From an uncultured Lachnospiraceae bacterium (GTDB lineage Bacteria > Bacillota > Clostridia > Lachnospirales > Lachnospiraceae), in NCBI GenBank assembly GCA_910588565.1, contig CAJUPF010000009.1, forward strand, positions 1 through 57,329: 57,329 bases of DNA. The letters are read 5' to 3'. Both the position numbers and the translations under genes were made by a program. Under the pieces are notes generated by a model that saw only the letters and a list, made by a program, of their open reading frames with translations, had not been told where the DNA came from and did not search any database. Positions 50,293-57,329 of the stretch are shown here, piece after piece. Numbering within the stretch: the first letter of the stretch is position 1; every line of letters starts with the position of its first letter.

Positions 50293-50409
50293 AAAGGTAT
50301 CCCGAAAGGGGTTAGAGCGGAAGCGCGTCAGAAGGCAGACAGATGCCCGGTCTGTGCGTCCCTCTTAAACCACCCCCCTGAACACTAATTTTCAATCTTT
50401 GCGTCCCTC

Positions 50410-51189
50410 TCACATTTCTTTCCCATAAAACACCACATTTTTCCTCTGATAATTCAATTCCTTAAAATTAATCATCTGCTCCGCCGTCCCAATAAACAGC
50501 ACCCCATCCTTCACAAGACTCCGATGAAACTTCCGATACACCTCATCCCTGGCCTCTTCCGTAAAATAAATCAGCACATTCCTGCACACAATCAAATGAT
50601 ATCCAAACGGATAAACATCCTTCAGCAGATTATGCTCCCGAAACTCCACACAATTCTGGATCTCCCTGGAAATCTGATAAGCATTCCCCACTTTTTTAAA
50701 AAACCGATTCTTCAAATCCGCCGGAACATGTAAAAGGCTCTTCTCCGCATAAAGCCCAAGCTTCGCCGTCTCAAGCACCTGCTTATCAATATCCGTCGCA
50801 ACCACCCGTATCTGATACAACGGCAAATGCCTCGAAAACGCCATAACAAGCGAATACGGCTCATTTCCAGTAGAACAGGCAGCGCTCCAAATCTTCAAAT
50901 TCTTCCCAAACCTGTGAATCAGCTCCGGAATCACCACCGTATCCAGATACTTCCACTGATCCGGATCTCTGTAAAATTCAGATACATTAATCGTCAGATA
51001 ATTCACAAACTGCTCAAATTTCTCCTTATCTTTCCGAATCAGTTCCACATACGCATCATAAGACAATAACCCGTTCTTTGAAATCAGCGAATCAATCCTT
51101 CTGCGCATCTGATTTTCTTTATAAGAACTCAAGTCAATCTGAGTCAAATGAAAAATCTGTTTTTTGAACGTTTCGTAACTACCAAGCAT
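50410..51189 (-). CDS. cheR: Chemotaxis receptor methyltransferase
   Basis: Methylates glutamates of chemoreceptors with S-adenosylmethionine. The 259-residue protein has the N-terminal helical domain (NVSEFYRDPDQW near 68-79) and the SAM site IWSAACSTGNEPYS (100-113), with VATDIDKQVLETA and IVCRNVLIYF typical of CheR. No other chemotaxis genes are in the window, so it is an isolated cheR; CheR-like enzymes sometimes act in other signalling systems. Confidence 0.93.
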   Translation of the reverse strand: MLGSYETFKKQIFHLTQIDLSSYKENQMRRRIDSLISKNGLLSYDAYVELIRKDKEKFEQFVNYLTINVSEFYRDPDQWKYLDTVVIPELIHRFGKNLKIWSAACSTGNEPYSLVMAFSRHLPLYQIRVVATDIDKQVLETAKLGLYAEKSLLHVPADLKNRFFKKVGNAYQISREIQNCVEFREHNLLKDVYPFGYHLIVCRNVLIYFTEEARDEVYRKFHRSLVKDGVLFIGTAEQMINFKELNYQRKNVVFYGKEM

Positions 51190-51246
51190 ACTATTCCGCC
51201 CTTCTGCACCAAATAATTATAAAAAGTAATTATTACTTTATAGAAA

Positions 51247-51273
51247 TAGAAAGCCCGCTCAGCGGACTTTCTA
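51247..51273 (-). terminator. Terminator after rpsA
   Basis: On the minus strand AGAAAG-T-CCGC-TGA-GCGG-G-CTTTCT forms a stem with one mismatch, followed by ATTTCTATAAAG. The 51190-51250 stretch also holds a TATAAT-like -10 for cheR. Confidence 0.7.
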
Positions 51274-51296
51274 TCCATAAACAATTCTAATATATT

Positions 51297-52445
51297 CTAT
51301 TCTTCTGCTGCAGTCTCTTCTGAAACTTCTGCTTCCACAGCCTCTGCCGCCTCAGTTTCCTCAGCTTCTGCCACAGCTTCTTCTTTTCCATTCAGAAGCG
51401 CCTTTATACTCAGGCTGATCTTCTTGTCTTCTTCATTAAAATCAACAATTTTAGCTTCGATTTCCTGTCCGACGGTTAAAACGTCAGAAGGCTTATCCAC
51501 ATGCTCTTTTGCAATCTGCGATACATGGAGCAATGCATCCACACCAGGCGCAAGCTCAACAAATGCACCAAAGTCCGTCATACGGGCTACGGTTCCTTTG
51601 ATTATGGTTCCGGAAGCAAATTTACTTGCTGCATCATTCCAGGGATTCTCATCCGGGAACTTCTTGCTCAATGCAATCTTCGTACCGTTGATATCCTTGA
51701 TAAATACTCTTACGCTTTCTCCTACCTTAAAGGCTTTCTTCGGGCTTTCCACTCTGCCCCAGGACATCTCTGAAATATGAAGCAGGCCGTCTGCTCCTCC
51801 CAAATCAATAAATGCGCCAAAATCTGTTACATTCTTCACTGTTCCTTCTAACACATCGCCAATCTTAATGCGTTCAAACAGCTCTTTCTGCAACTCTGCC
51901 TTTCTCGCTACCAATAACTGCTTTCTGTCACCGATAATCCTTCTGCGGCGCGGATTAAACTCTGTGATAACAAATTCGATTTCCTGATCTTTGTATTTGT
52001 TCAGATCTTTCTCGTATGTATCCGATACGAGGCTTGCCGGGATAAATACCCTTGTCTCGTCTACGGCTACGCTTAAACCGCCGCCTAATACCTGCACTAC
52101 TTTTGCAGTTAAAACAGTATGGTTTTCAAAAGCTTCTTCTAATTTTTTGTTTCCTTTTTCTGCAGCAAGGCGTCTGTAAGAAAGCAGAACCTGTCCTTCA
52201 CCGTCATTCACTTTAATAACTTTCGCTTCCATGGTGTCACCAACAGATACGAGAGCCGTCAAGTCTGCATTGGGCTCATTGGTATATTCATTGCGGGTAA
52301 TAATACCGTCAGCCTTGTATCCAATATTTAAGACAATCTCTTCCGGTTTCACATCGATAACGGCGCCTTCGACTACCTCTCCATTTCTTATTGTTTTAAT
52401 TGAATCCTCAAGCATTTGTTCAAACTGTTCGTTGCTTACTTCTGA
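51297..52445 (-). CDS. rpsA: 30S ribosomal protein S1 homologue
   Basis: A 382-residue S1-domain protein that helps load mRNA on the ribosome. Four S1 repeats are visible, the third and fourth with KIGDVLEGTVKNVTDFGAFI and GTIIKGTVARMTDFGAFVEL. The tail is acidic and Ala/Glu-rich. The start at 52445 has GAGGAGG about 9 nt upstream, and lies inside ispH, giving a 26-bp overlap. This ispH-rpsA linkage is common in Clostridia, where the two are sometimes fused. Confidence 0.94.
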   Translation of the reverse strand, partial: SEVSNEQFEQMLEDSIKTIRNGEVVEGAVIDVKPEEIVLNIGYKADGIITRNEYTNEPNADLTALVSVGDTMEAKVIKVNDGEGQVLLSYRRLAAEKGNKKLEEAFENHTVLTAKVVQVLGGGLSVAVDETRVFIPASLVSDTYEKDLNKYKDQEIEFVITEFNPRRRRIIGDRKQLLVARKAELQKELFERIKIGDVLEGTVKNVTDFGAFIDLGGADGLLHISEMSWGRVESPKKAFKVGESVRVFIKDINGTKIALSKKFPDENPWNDAASKFASGTIIKGTVARMTDFGAFVELAPGVDALLHVSQIAKEHVDKPSDVLTVGQEIEAKIVDFNEEDKKISLSIKALLNGKEEAVAEAEETEAAEAVEAEVSEETAAEE

Positions 52446-53283
52446 CATTCTGTCGAACCTCCTCAATAATATTCTTTGGGGTCGAAGCCCCTGCGGTAAT
52501 ACCTACGTTATCAATGGACAGAAACAATCTTAAATCCAAGTCTTTTAGTGTCTGTATATAGTAAGTATTTTCACATTCTTTCTTGCATATTTCAAATAAC
52601 TTCTGTGTGTTGGAGCTGTGGCTGCCGCCAATAACTATCATGGCGTCCACCTGTTCCGCAATTCTGGCAGCCTCCCTCTGCCGTTCCTCCGTCGCATTAC
52701 AGATAGTATTTAAAACAACTATATCATACCCTTTTTTTTCAATAATTTCAACTAATTCTTGAAAATTGTTGTAATTAAATGTCGTTTGTGAAACAATACA
52801 GGCTTTTTCACCCTCTTTCAGCGTAATATTTTCCGCTTCTTCCTTTGTTTTTAGAACAGTTGTTCTATCTGGCGCTGACCAGCCCCGTATGCCTTCTACT
52901 TCCGGATGAGTATCACTGCCTATAATAATAATATGATACTGTTTTTTGCTGTACTCCTCTACAATACGGTGAATCTTTAAGACAAAGGGACAGGTAGCAT
53001 CTACAATTTCAAATCCCTCCCGCTCTATCTTCTGGTAAACTTCTCTGGATATTCCATGGGAACGGATGACCATAATTCCCTTTGGAAGCTGTTTTAACTC
53101 ATTCAAATCCGAAACGGCATGGACTCCTTTTTTTTCCAGATCTTCCACTACTTCCTCATTGTGAATAATCGGGCCAAAGGTATAAACCGGCGACTCACTG
53201 GTTTTGATTTTTTCATATACCGTATCGACGGCCCGCTTTACGCCAAAACAAAATCCGGCGCTTTCTGCCAAAATTACCTGCAT
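52420..53283 (-). CDS. ispH: 4-hydroxy-3-methylbut-2-enyl diphosphate reductase
   Basis: Last enzyme of the MEP isoprenoid pathway, making IPP and DMAPP. The three cysteines of the [4Fe-4S] cluster are Cys12, Cys98 and Cys195, and HxGH-type substrate motifs (SHGISREV, TFGPIIHNEEV) are present. The 287-residue length is normal. It starts 1 bp after the cmk stop and overlaps rpsA. Confidence 0.96.
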   Translation of the reverse strand: MQVILAESAGFCFGVKRAVDTVYEKIKTSESPVYTFGPIIHNEEVVEDLEKKGVHAVSDLNELKQLPKGIMVIRSHGISREVYQKIEREGFEIVDATCPFVLKIHRIVEEYSKKQYHIIIIGSDTHPEVEGIRGWSAPDRTTVLKTKEEAENITLKEGEKACIVSQTTFNYNNFQELVEIIEKKGYDIVVLNTICNATEERQREAARIAEQVDAMIVIGGSHSSNTQKLFEICKKECENTYYIQTLKDLDLRLFLSIDNVGITAGASTPKNIIEEVRQNVRSKQRTV

Positions 53284-53284
53284 A

Positions 53285-53944
53285 TTATTGTCTCTCCTGC
53301 CAGATATTTAAAATCGCTTCCACTACTTCCTCGATATTCATATCGGAAGAATCCACCAACACCGCATCCTCCGCCTGTTTCAGCGGCGACGCCTCTCTGT
53401 GCATATCACGGTAATCCCGCTCTTCAATATCTTTTTTAATTTCATCTAAATCACAGTCCGCGCCTTTTTCCGTCAGTTCCAGAAAACGGCGTTTCGCGCG
53501 GGCATCTACACTTGCAGTCAGGTAAATCTTTACTTTGGCATCCGGCAGCACACAGGTGCCGATATCTCTTCCATCCATAATCACATCTGCAGTTTTTGCC
53601 AGTTTCTGCTGTAGCGCTACCAGCTTTTTTCGGACAGCCGGATACACGCTGATGGAAGAAGCCATTCTGCTTACCGCTTCCTTTCGTATCTGTCCGGTGA
53701 CATTTTCTCCATTTAAAATCACCTGTTGTTCTCCCTGCTGGTATTGAATGGAAATATCCGCTTCTTCGGCGGCAAAAACAACCTGTGCCTCTTTTTTAGC
53801 ATCGATACCCTGATTCAGCACGCACAACGCCATCGCGCGGTACATCGCTCCGGTATCTACATAAATATATCCCAGTTTTTCTGCCAGCTTTCTGGCAATT
53901 GTGCTTTTTCCAGCTCCTGCCGGTCCGTCAATCGCAATATTCAT
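53285..53944 (-). CDS. cmk: Cytidylate kinase
   Basis: Phosphorylates CMP and dCMP with ATP. The P-loop is GPAGAGKST near residues 7-15, followed by YVDTGAMYRA and the CMP-binding GRDIGTCVLPDA segment. The 219-residue length is normal. Order flavoprotein-cmk-ispH-rpsA is a familiar clostridial arrangement, though plsC, which often separates cmk and ispH, is absent. Confidence 0.96.
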   Translation of the reverse strand: MNIAIDGPAGAGKSTIARKLAEKLGYIYVDTGAMYRAMALCVLNQGIDAKKEAQVVFAAEEADISIQYQQGEQQVILNGENVTGQIRKEAVSRMASSISVYPAVRKKLVALQQKLAKTADVIMDGRDIGTCVLPDAKVKIYLTASVDARAKRRFLELTEKGADCDLDEIKKDIEERDYRDMHREASPLKQAEDAVLVDSSDMNIEEVVEAILNIWQERQ

Positions 53945-54002
53945 GTTCTTTTCCTCACATTATTATTTTGTAACTGCTGCAATTTTCCTGCAGCTGCCTG
54001 TG

Positions 54003-55229
54003 CTATACGCTGCTTCCTGCCAGATATCCCGTAGACCAGGCAATCTGCAGATTAAATCCGCCTGTCATAGCATCAAGATCCAATACTTCCCCTGCAAAAT
54101 ACAAATCGGAAACCAGTTTCGATTCCATCGTAGAAGGGTTTACTTCTTTTACAGAAACTCCTCCTCTGGTTATAATTGCTTCATGAAAACCGCGCATCCC
54201 GACAAGTGTTACCGGGAATGCTTTCAGCAGCGCGGTTAACCGGCTCCGCTCCTCTCTTGTAAGCTCATTGACCTTTTTCTCCGGGGAAATTCCCGAAAGC
54301 TCGATAAGTACCGGAAGCAGTTTGGACGGAAGCAGGCCTTGAACCGCATTTTTAAACTGTCTGTTTCTGTTCTCTTCAAAATCCCGCAAAAGCCGTCTGT
54401 CCAGCTGTTCTGCGGACAATGCGGGCTTTAAATCAATGGACATAAAAAGCTCCTGCTTTTTCAATTTCTTTCCGACTATGCTGCTGGCGCTTAGTATCAA
54501 AGGCCCGCTGACCCCAAAATGCGTAAAGAGCATTTCCCCAAATTCTTCAAACAGCGTTTTCCTGCCTTGTTTTATGGTAACACGGACATTTTTTAATGAC
54601 AAGCCCTGCAATTGTAAAATATACGCTTCTTTTGTGGTAAATGGTACCAGTGACGGCTCAATCTCCGTTATGTTATGTCCGCATTCCTCCGCAAACCGAT
54701 AACCGTCTCCCGTCGAGCCCGTACTCTGATAAGAAAACCCGCCGGTAGCCAGAATCACTGCGTCTGCATCTTCCACCGTTCCGCCAGAAAGGCATATGCC
54801 AGCACAGTGTCCTTCCTCTGTCAGAATACCCTCTGCTCTGGTATGCAGCCGTACCTTCACTCCCGCCTGCTCTAAGGCGCGGCTCAGTGCATGAATGATA
54901 TCCGACGCATGATCGGATACCGGAAATACACGGTTTCCCCGCTCTGTTTTCGTCTTTACTCCATGGTTTTCAAAAAAGTCGATTACCCGAAAATTATCAT
55001 ATGCATAAAAAGCGCTGTAAAGGAACTTCCGATTTGTTATAACATTGGAAAACAATGTATCCATATCCCCCGCATTGGTAAGATTGCATCTGCCCTTGCC
55101 CGTAATATAAAGTTTTTTTCCAAGTTTTTCATTTTTTTCTATTAATATAACAGAATGCCCCTTCTCTGCCGCAGCAAGAGCTGCAAACATCCCGGCAGGG
55201 CCTCCCCCGATTACGATGACTTTTTTCAT
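54003..55229 (-). CDS. HI0933/BaiN-family flavoprotein
   Basis: A 408-residue FAD-dependent oxidoreductase of the HI0933 (YhiN/BaiN) family. The FAD site is GGGPAG (8-13), followed by KLGKKLYITGKGRCNLTN, which is diagnostic; the family motif TTGGFSYQSTGSTGDGY type region and a C-terminal FAGEVLDLDAMTGGFNLQ are present. The start at 55229 has GGAG 6 nt upstream. The physiological substrate of most members is unknown; in some gut clostridia relatives reduce bile acid intermediates, which cannot be inferred here. Confidence 0.9.
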   Translation of the reverse strand: MKKVIVIGGGPAGMFAALAAAEKGHSVILIEKNEKLGKKLYITGKGRCNLTNAGDMDTLFSNVITNRKFLYSAFYAYDNFRVIDFFENHGVKTKTERGNRVFPVSDHASDIIHALSRALEQAGVKVRLHTRAEGILTEEGHCAGICLSGGTVEDADAVILATGGFSYQSTGSTGDGYRFAEECGHNITEIEPSLVPFTTKEAYILQLQGLSLKNVRVTIKQGRKTLFEEFGEMLFTHFGVSGPLILSASSIVGKKLKKQELFMSIDLKPALSAEQLDRRLLRDFEENRNRQFKNAVQGLLPSKLLPVLIELSGISPEKKVNELTREERSRLTALLKAFPVTLVGMRGFHEAIITRGGVSVKEVNPSTMESKLVSDLYFAGEVLDLDAMTGGFNLQIAWSTGYLAGSSV

Positions 55230-55309
55230 ATTTACTCCAATTCGTTCTTCTCTGGTATCCGACTGAATCTGTCCGTGCAATGCAGCGGCTTATACAGACT
55301 GCCAGTCTG

Positions 55310-56215
55310 TTATATATACCGCATTGTAACGGAATTCTCCGCAGGCCCGACTTCGTCATTTTCATATACCTGATATTCATCCCAGATTTTTTCCAGCATC
55401 TCCAATGTACCTACAACTTCATTCTGCTTTTTCATACACAATGCCACCACCAAAGCGTTAATCACACTAAGCGGCGCTACGAGAGAATCTACAATAGACG
55501 CCATATCGCTTCTGGCAATCAGGCTGCAGGAAGAATAGAGATTCATCGGGGAGTGGACGCTGTCTGTAAGTGTAATTACTCTGGCATTCCGGTTACTGGC
55601 AAATTCGATTGCCTTTAAGGTCAGCATGGAATATCTGGGAAAACTGATGCCAATCACCACATCTTCACTCCCAATCCGCACCATCTGCTCAAATAATTCG
55701 CTGGAGCTGCCAGTATGAAGCAAATGCACCTGTTCAAACATCAGATTCAGATAAAATGCAAGAAAGCTCGCAAGAGAGGCGCAGCTTCTGACCCCAATCA
55801 CATAGATATTTCTGGCCTTTAAAATCGTATCCACTGCCAATTCAAACGCACCCTGGTTGAGATTCTCCAGGGTTCCCTTTAAATTCTCTGTATCTGACTG
55901 CAGCACGGTCTCCAAAATCTTTGACTGGCTGATTCTGCCATAGGTTACTTCCATCCGCTGAATCGAATTCAGCTTATTGCGCACCAGCTCTTCCAGCGCC
56001 TGCTGAAATTCCGGATAACCTTTATATCCCAGATTTGTCGCAAAACGTACCACCGTAGATTCGCTGACTCCCACCACAGTCCCCAGCTTTGCCGCTGTCA
56101 AAAAAACGGCTTTGTCATAATTATCCATAATATATGCGGCCAGAAGCTTCTGGCCCTTGCTCATGCTTTTATATTTGTCATTAATCCGGCTGCTCAAATC
56201 ATTTGTATTCGTCAT
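55310..56215 (-). CDS. RpiR/MurR-family transcriptional regulator
   Basis: A 301-residue regulator with an N-terminal RpiR helix-turn-helix (VSESTVVRFATNLGYKGYPEF near residues 45-66) and a C-terminal SIS sugar-phosphate-binding domain (GVRSCASLASFLAFYL onward). Such proteins sense phosphorylated sugars or amino sugars. The start at 56215 is preceded by AAAGGGG about 9 nt upstream. No sugar genes are next to it, so its target is open. Confidence 0.9.
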   Translation of the reverse strand: MTNTNDLSSRINDKYKSMSKGQKLLAAYIMDNYDKAVFLTAAKLGTVVGVSESTVVRFATNLGYKGYPEFQQALEELVRNKLNSIQRMEVTYGRISQSKILETVLQSDTENLKGTLENLNQGAFELAVDTILKARNIYVIGVRSCASLASFLAFYLNLMFEQVHLLHTGSSSELFEQMVRIGSEDVVIGISFPRYSMLTLKAIEFASNRNARVITLTDSVHSPMNLYSSCSLIARSDMASIVDSLVAPLSVINALVVALCMKKQNEVVGTLEMLEKIWDEYQVYENDEVGPAENSVTMRYI

Positions 56216-56304
56216 ATCAGCATTTCCCCTTTGCAAGCAGATAAAATTCCGCATGTCTATACAATATACCAAATTTTGCAGTCCAAAACAAGAGGAAAGT
56301 TACG

Positions 56305-56362
56305 GAAAAACTGCCCTAAAGTTACGGCTCAGCCTGTGGCTCTCCTGCAACTTTGGGGCAGT
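56305..56362 (-). terminator. Terminator of the terminal surface-protein gene
   Basis: ACTGCCC-C-AAAGTT pairs with AACTTT-A-GGGCAGT around a long loop, followed by TTTTT on the minus strand. It begins about 10 bp after the stop codon at 56371. Confidence 0.85.
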
Positions 56363-56370
56363 CGCTCCGG

Positions 56371-57329
56371 TTATTTTTTTACTTTTACTCTTTTGGCTTT
56401 TGACCAGGAGGAATAGTAATTCTTTCCCTTTACTTTTTTATAAGTCCTGATCCTGATATAATATGTTTTCTTTGGCTTTAGCTTCTTCACCGTCAGCTTT
56501 GTTTTTGACGGCTGTTTGATCTCTTTCTTTTTCGTCGTCTTTTTCGTAAACTTTTTGTTCGTGGAATATTGGATCTGGTATCCGGTCACAGATACCGGCT
56601 GCTTCTTCCATTTTACAGCAAAACTCTTAGATTTCGCTATGGGCTTACCTGAAATGGAGGTTCCTTTGGGTACGATTTGGAACGATTTTTGGATCACGCC
56701 GGAATAATTTCCTTTCATTGTAACGGTTACGGACGCCTGCCCAACTTTTTTATTGTTCTTGTAAGAAATATCATAACTGCCGCTCCGAATCGCAACGCCG
56801 TTGGAATCCGTCACGGAAACAGACGGTTTTTTTGCTTTTCCGTTATAGGTATAGACAGACGTCTTGACTGCCACAGAACGGATGGAAGCAATCGTTGTAC
56901 TGCTCTCCACAGTCCCGCAGACGGTGCATTGCTCCGTAATGCTGCCATTAGCGGAAACTGTTGCGGGTATTTTCTTTGTGCTGTATTTATGTGCAGCCTG
57001 CTTTATCATGCTGCCCGCCGTTATCTTTTCGCCGCAGTCTTTGCACCAGGTATCCCCGGTATAGCCTGCTTCCCCGCAGCTGGCAGCTTTCTGGCCTCGC
57101 AGTTCCGTATTCTGGTGGCCGGTGGCTTCCACTTCTTCTGTCTCTGTCTTCTGGCATACGCTGCAGGTAAAGGTTTTGGCGCCTTTTTCCGTACAAGTTG
57201 GCGCTTTTGCCACTTCTTCCTTCCAGGTATGATTCCCAGCTGCTTCTGTCGCCTGTCCGCTTCCAACTTTTTCACCGCAGTCTTTGCACCAGGTATCCCC
57301 GGTATAGCCTGCTTCCCCGCAGCTGGCAG
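56371..57329 (-). CDS. Secreted Cys-repeat/MBG/Fn3 surface protein, 5' end cut off
   Basis: Open frame running off the right edge; at least 318 residues are seen, all from the C-terminal side, so the signal peptide is not visible. The visible part begins in a Cys-rich repeat region, with CKDCGEK-type and CSVCQKT-type CxxC pairs, then an MBG-like domain (about the middle third) and an Fn3-like domain with repeated Lys/Thr motifs at the end. The last two domains match the end of the CAP-domain protein at 36984. A 55-bp DNA stretch (57032-57086) recurs exactly at 57275-57329. It is probably a wall- or surface-exposed protein. Confidence 0.85.
   Translation of the reverse strand, partial: ASCGEAGYTGDTWCKDCGEKVGSGQATEAAGNHTWKEEVAKAPTCTEKGAKTFTCSVCQKTETEEVEATGHQNTELRGQKAASCGEAGYTGDTWCKDCGEKITAGSMIKQAAHKYSTKKIPATVSANGSITEQCTVCGTVESSTTIASIRSVAVKTSVYTYNGKAKKPSVSVTDSNGVAIRSGSYDISYKNNKKVGQASVTVTMKGNYSGVIQKSFQIVPKGTSISGKPIAKSKSFAVKWKKQPVSVTGYQIQYSTNKKFTKKTTKKKEIKQPSKTKLTVKKLKPKKTYYIRIRTYKKVKGKNYYSSWSKAKRVKVKK

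Larger units (their letters stand above)
50146..50357. repeat. Composite element bounded by a perfect 25-bp inverted repeat
   Basis: The arms at 50146-50170 and 50333-50357 are exact reverse complements (25 of 25). Between them lie a strong hairpin (50195-50234) and a copy of the 45-bp unit (50250-50292). No gene is visible from 50053 to 50409. Confidence 0.8.

Noticed and set aside
54003..55229. Bile-acid reductase baiN
   Set aside because: The HI0933 family is widespread; no bai genes are in the window, so a bile-acid role cannot be claimed.

Overview
The window looks like a chromosomal segment of a spore-forming, low-to-medium G+C Firmicute, most likely a member of the Lachnospiraceae (Clostridia). 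The evidence is a YlbJ-type sporulation membrane protein, a short-form HisG that needs HisZ, DUF370/RemA beside gmk and rpoZ, a clostridial-order rnfCDGEAB operon, overlapping ispH and rpsA, RecU, and strong AGGAGG-type ribosome binding sites. Most genes are on the minus strand. I see no tRNA, rRNA, CRISPR array, prophage or intact insertion sequence.

Layout (coordinates ascending; minus-strand operons are read right to left). 1-482 is repeat-rich noncoding DNA. 483-2700 holds an ABC exporter and a small membrane protein. 2.8-7.8 kb is a histidine operon, hisZ-hisG-hisD-hisB-hisIE, with a promoter and a perfect operator-like dyad overlapping the 3' end of recU; its last protein carries an extra N-terminal HisF-like barrel that has lost both catalytic aspartates. 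8-14.3 kb is housekeeping: recU, an RluA-type pseudouridine synthase, a YgiQ-type radical SAM protein, a HAD phosphatase, an M23 peptidase and pepD. ylbJ lies on the plus strand at 14.4 kb. 15.3-21.8 kb holds rimO-pgsA-cinA(C)-rsmD-coaD-coiled-coil protein and yicC-remA-gmk-rpoZ, separated by a terminator and a 45-bp tandem repeat. 22-24.1 kb holds a nuclease-family remnant and three genes of unknown function. 24.5-27.7 kb is a compact operon, rhomboid-TerD-TerD-(phosphoesterase fused to rubrerythrin), with its own promoter and dyad; this is the best candidate for an undescribed system. 27.7-31.5 kb holds a membrane lipase-like hydrolase, a decayed AAA-ATPase gene and a cyclopropane fatty acid synthase. 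31.6-39.1 kb is a cell-surface cluster: GtrA, a GT-C-like membrane protein, a UDP-galactopyranose-mutase-like flavoprotein, GtrII and a secreted thioredoxin/CAP protein.

39.1-39.9 kb holds a small gene and a divergent XRE regulator with clear back-to-back promoters. ApbE (flavin transferase) follows, then a VanY-like carboxypeptidase, a MATE exporter and the complete Rnf ion-pumping complex (43.6-48.7 kb); ApbE is the enzyme expected to attach FMN to RnfG and RnfD. The right end has an RNase H-like exonuclease, a composite inverted-repeat element (50.05-50.36 kb), cheR, rpsA-ispH-cmk-BaiN-like flavoprotein, an RpiR regulator, and a secreted Cys-repeat/MBG/Fn3 protein cut off by the window edge.

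Intergenic regions carry at least three dispersed repeat families: a hairpin with a conserved 20-nt loop and changing stem (3 copies), a 78-bp nested hairpin (2 copies), and a 45-bp unit (3 tandem copies plus one elsewhere, each group starting in a terminator T-tract). All identifications come from reading sequence and remembered family features; no database search was run.
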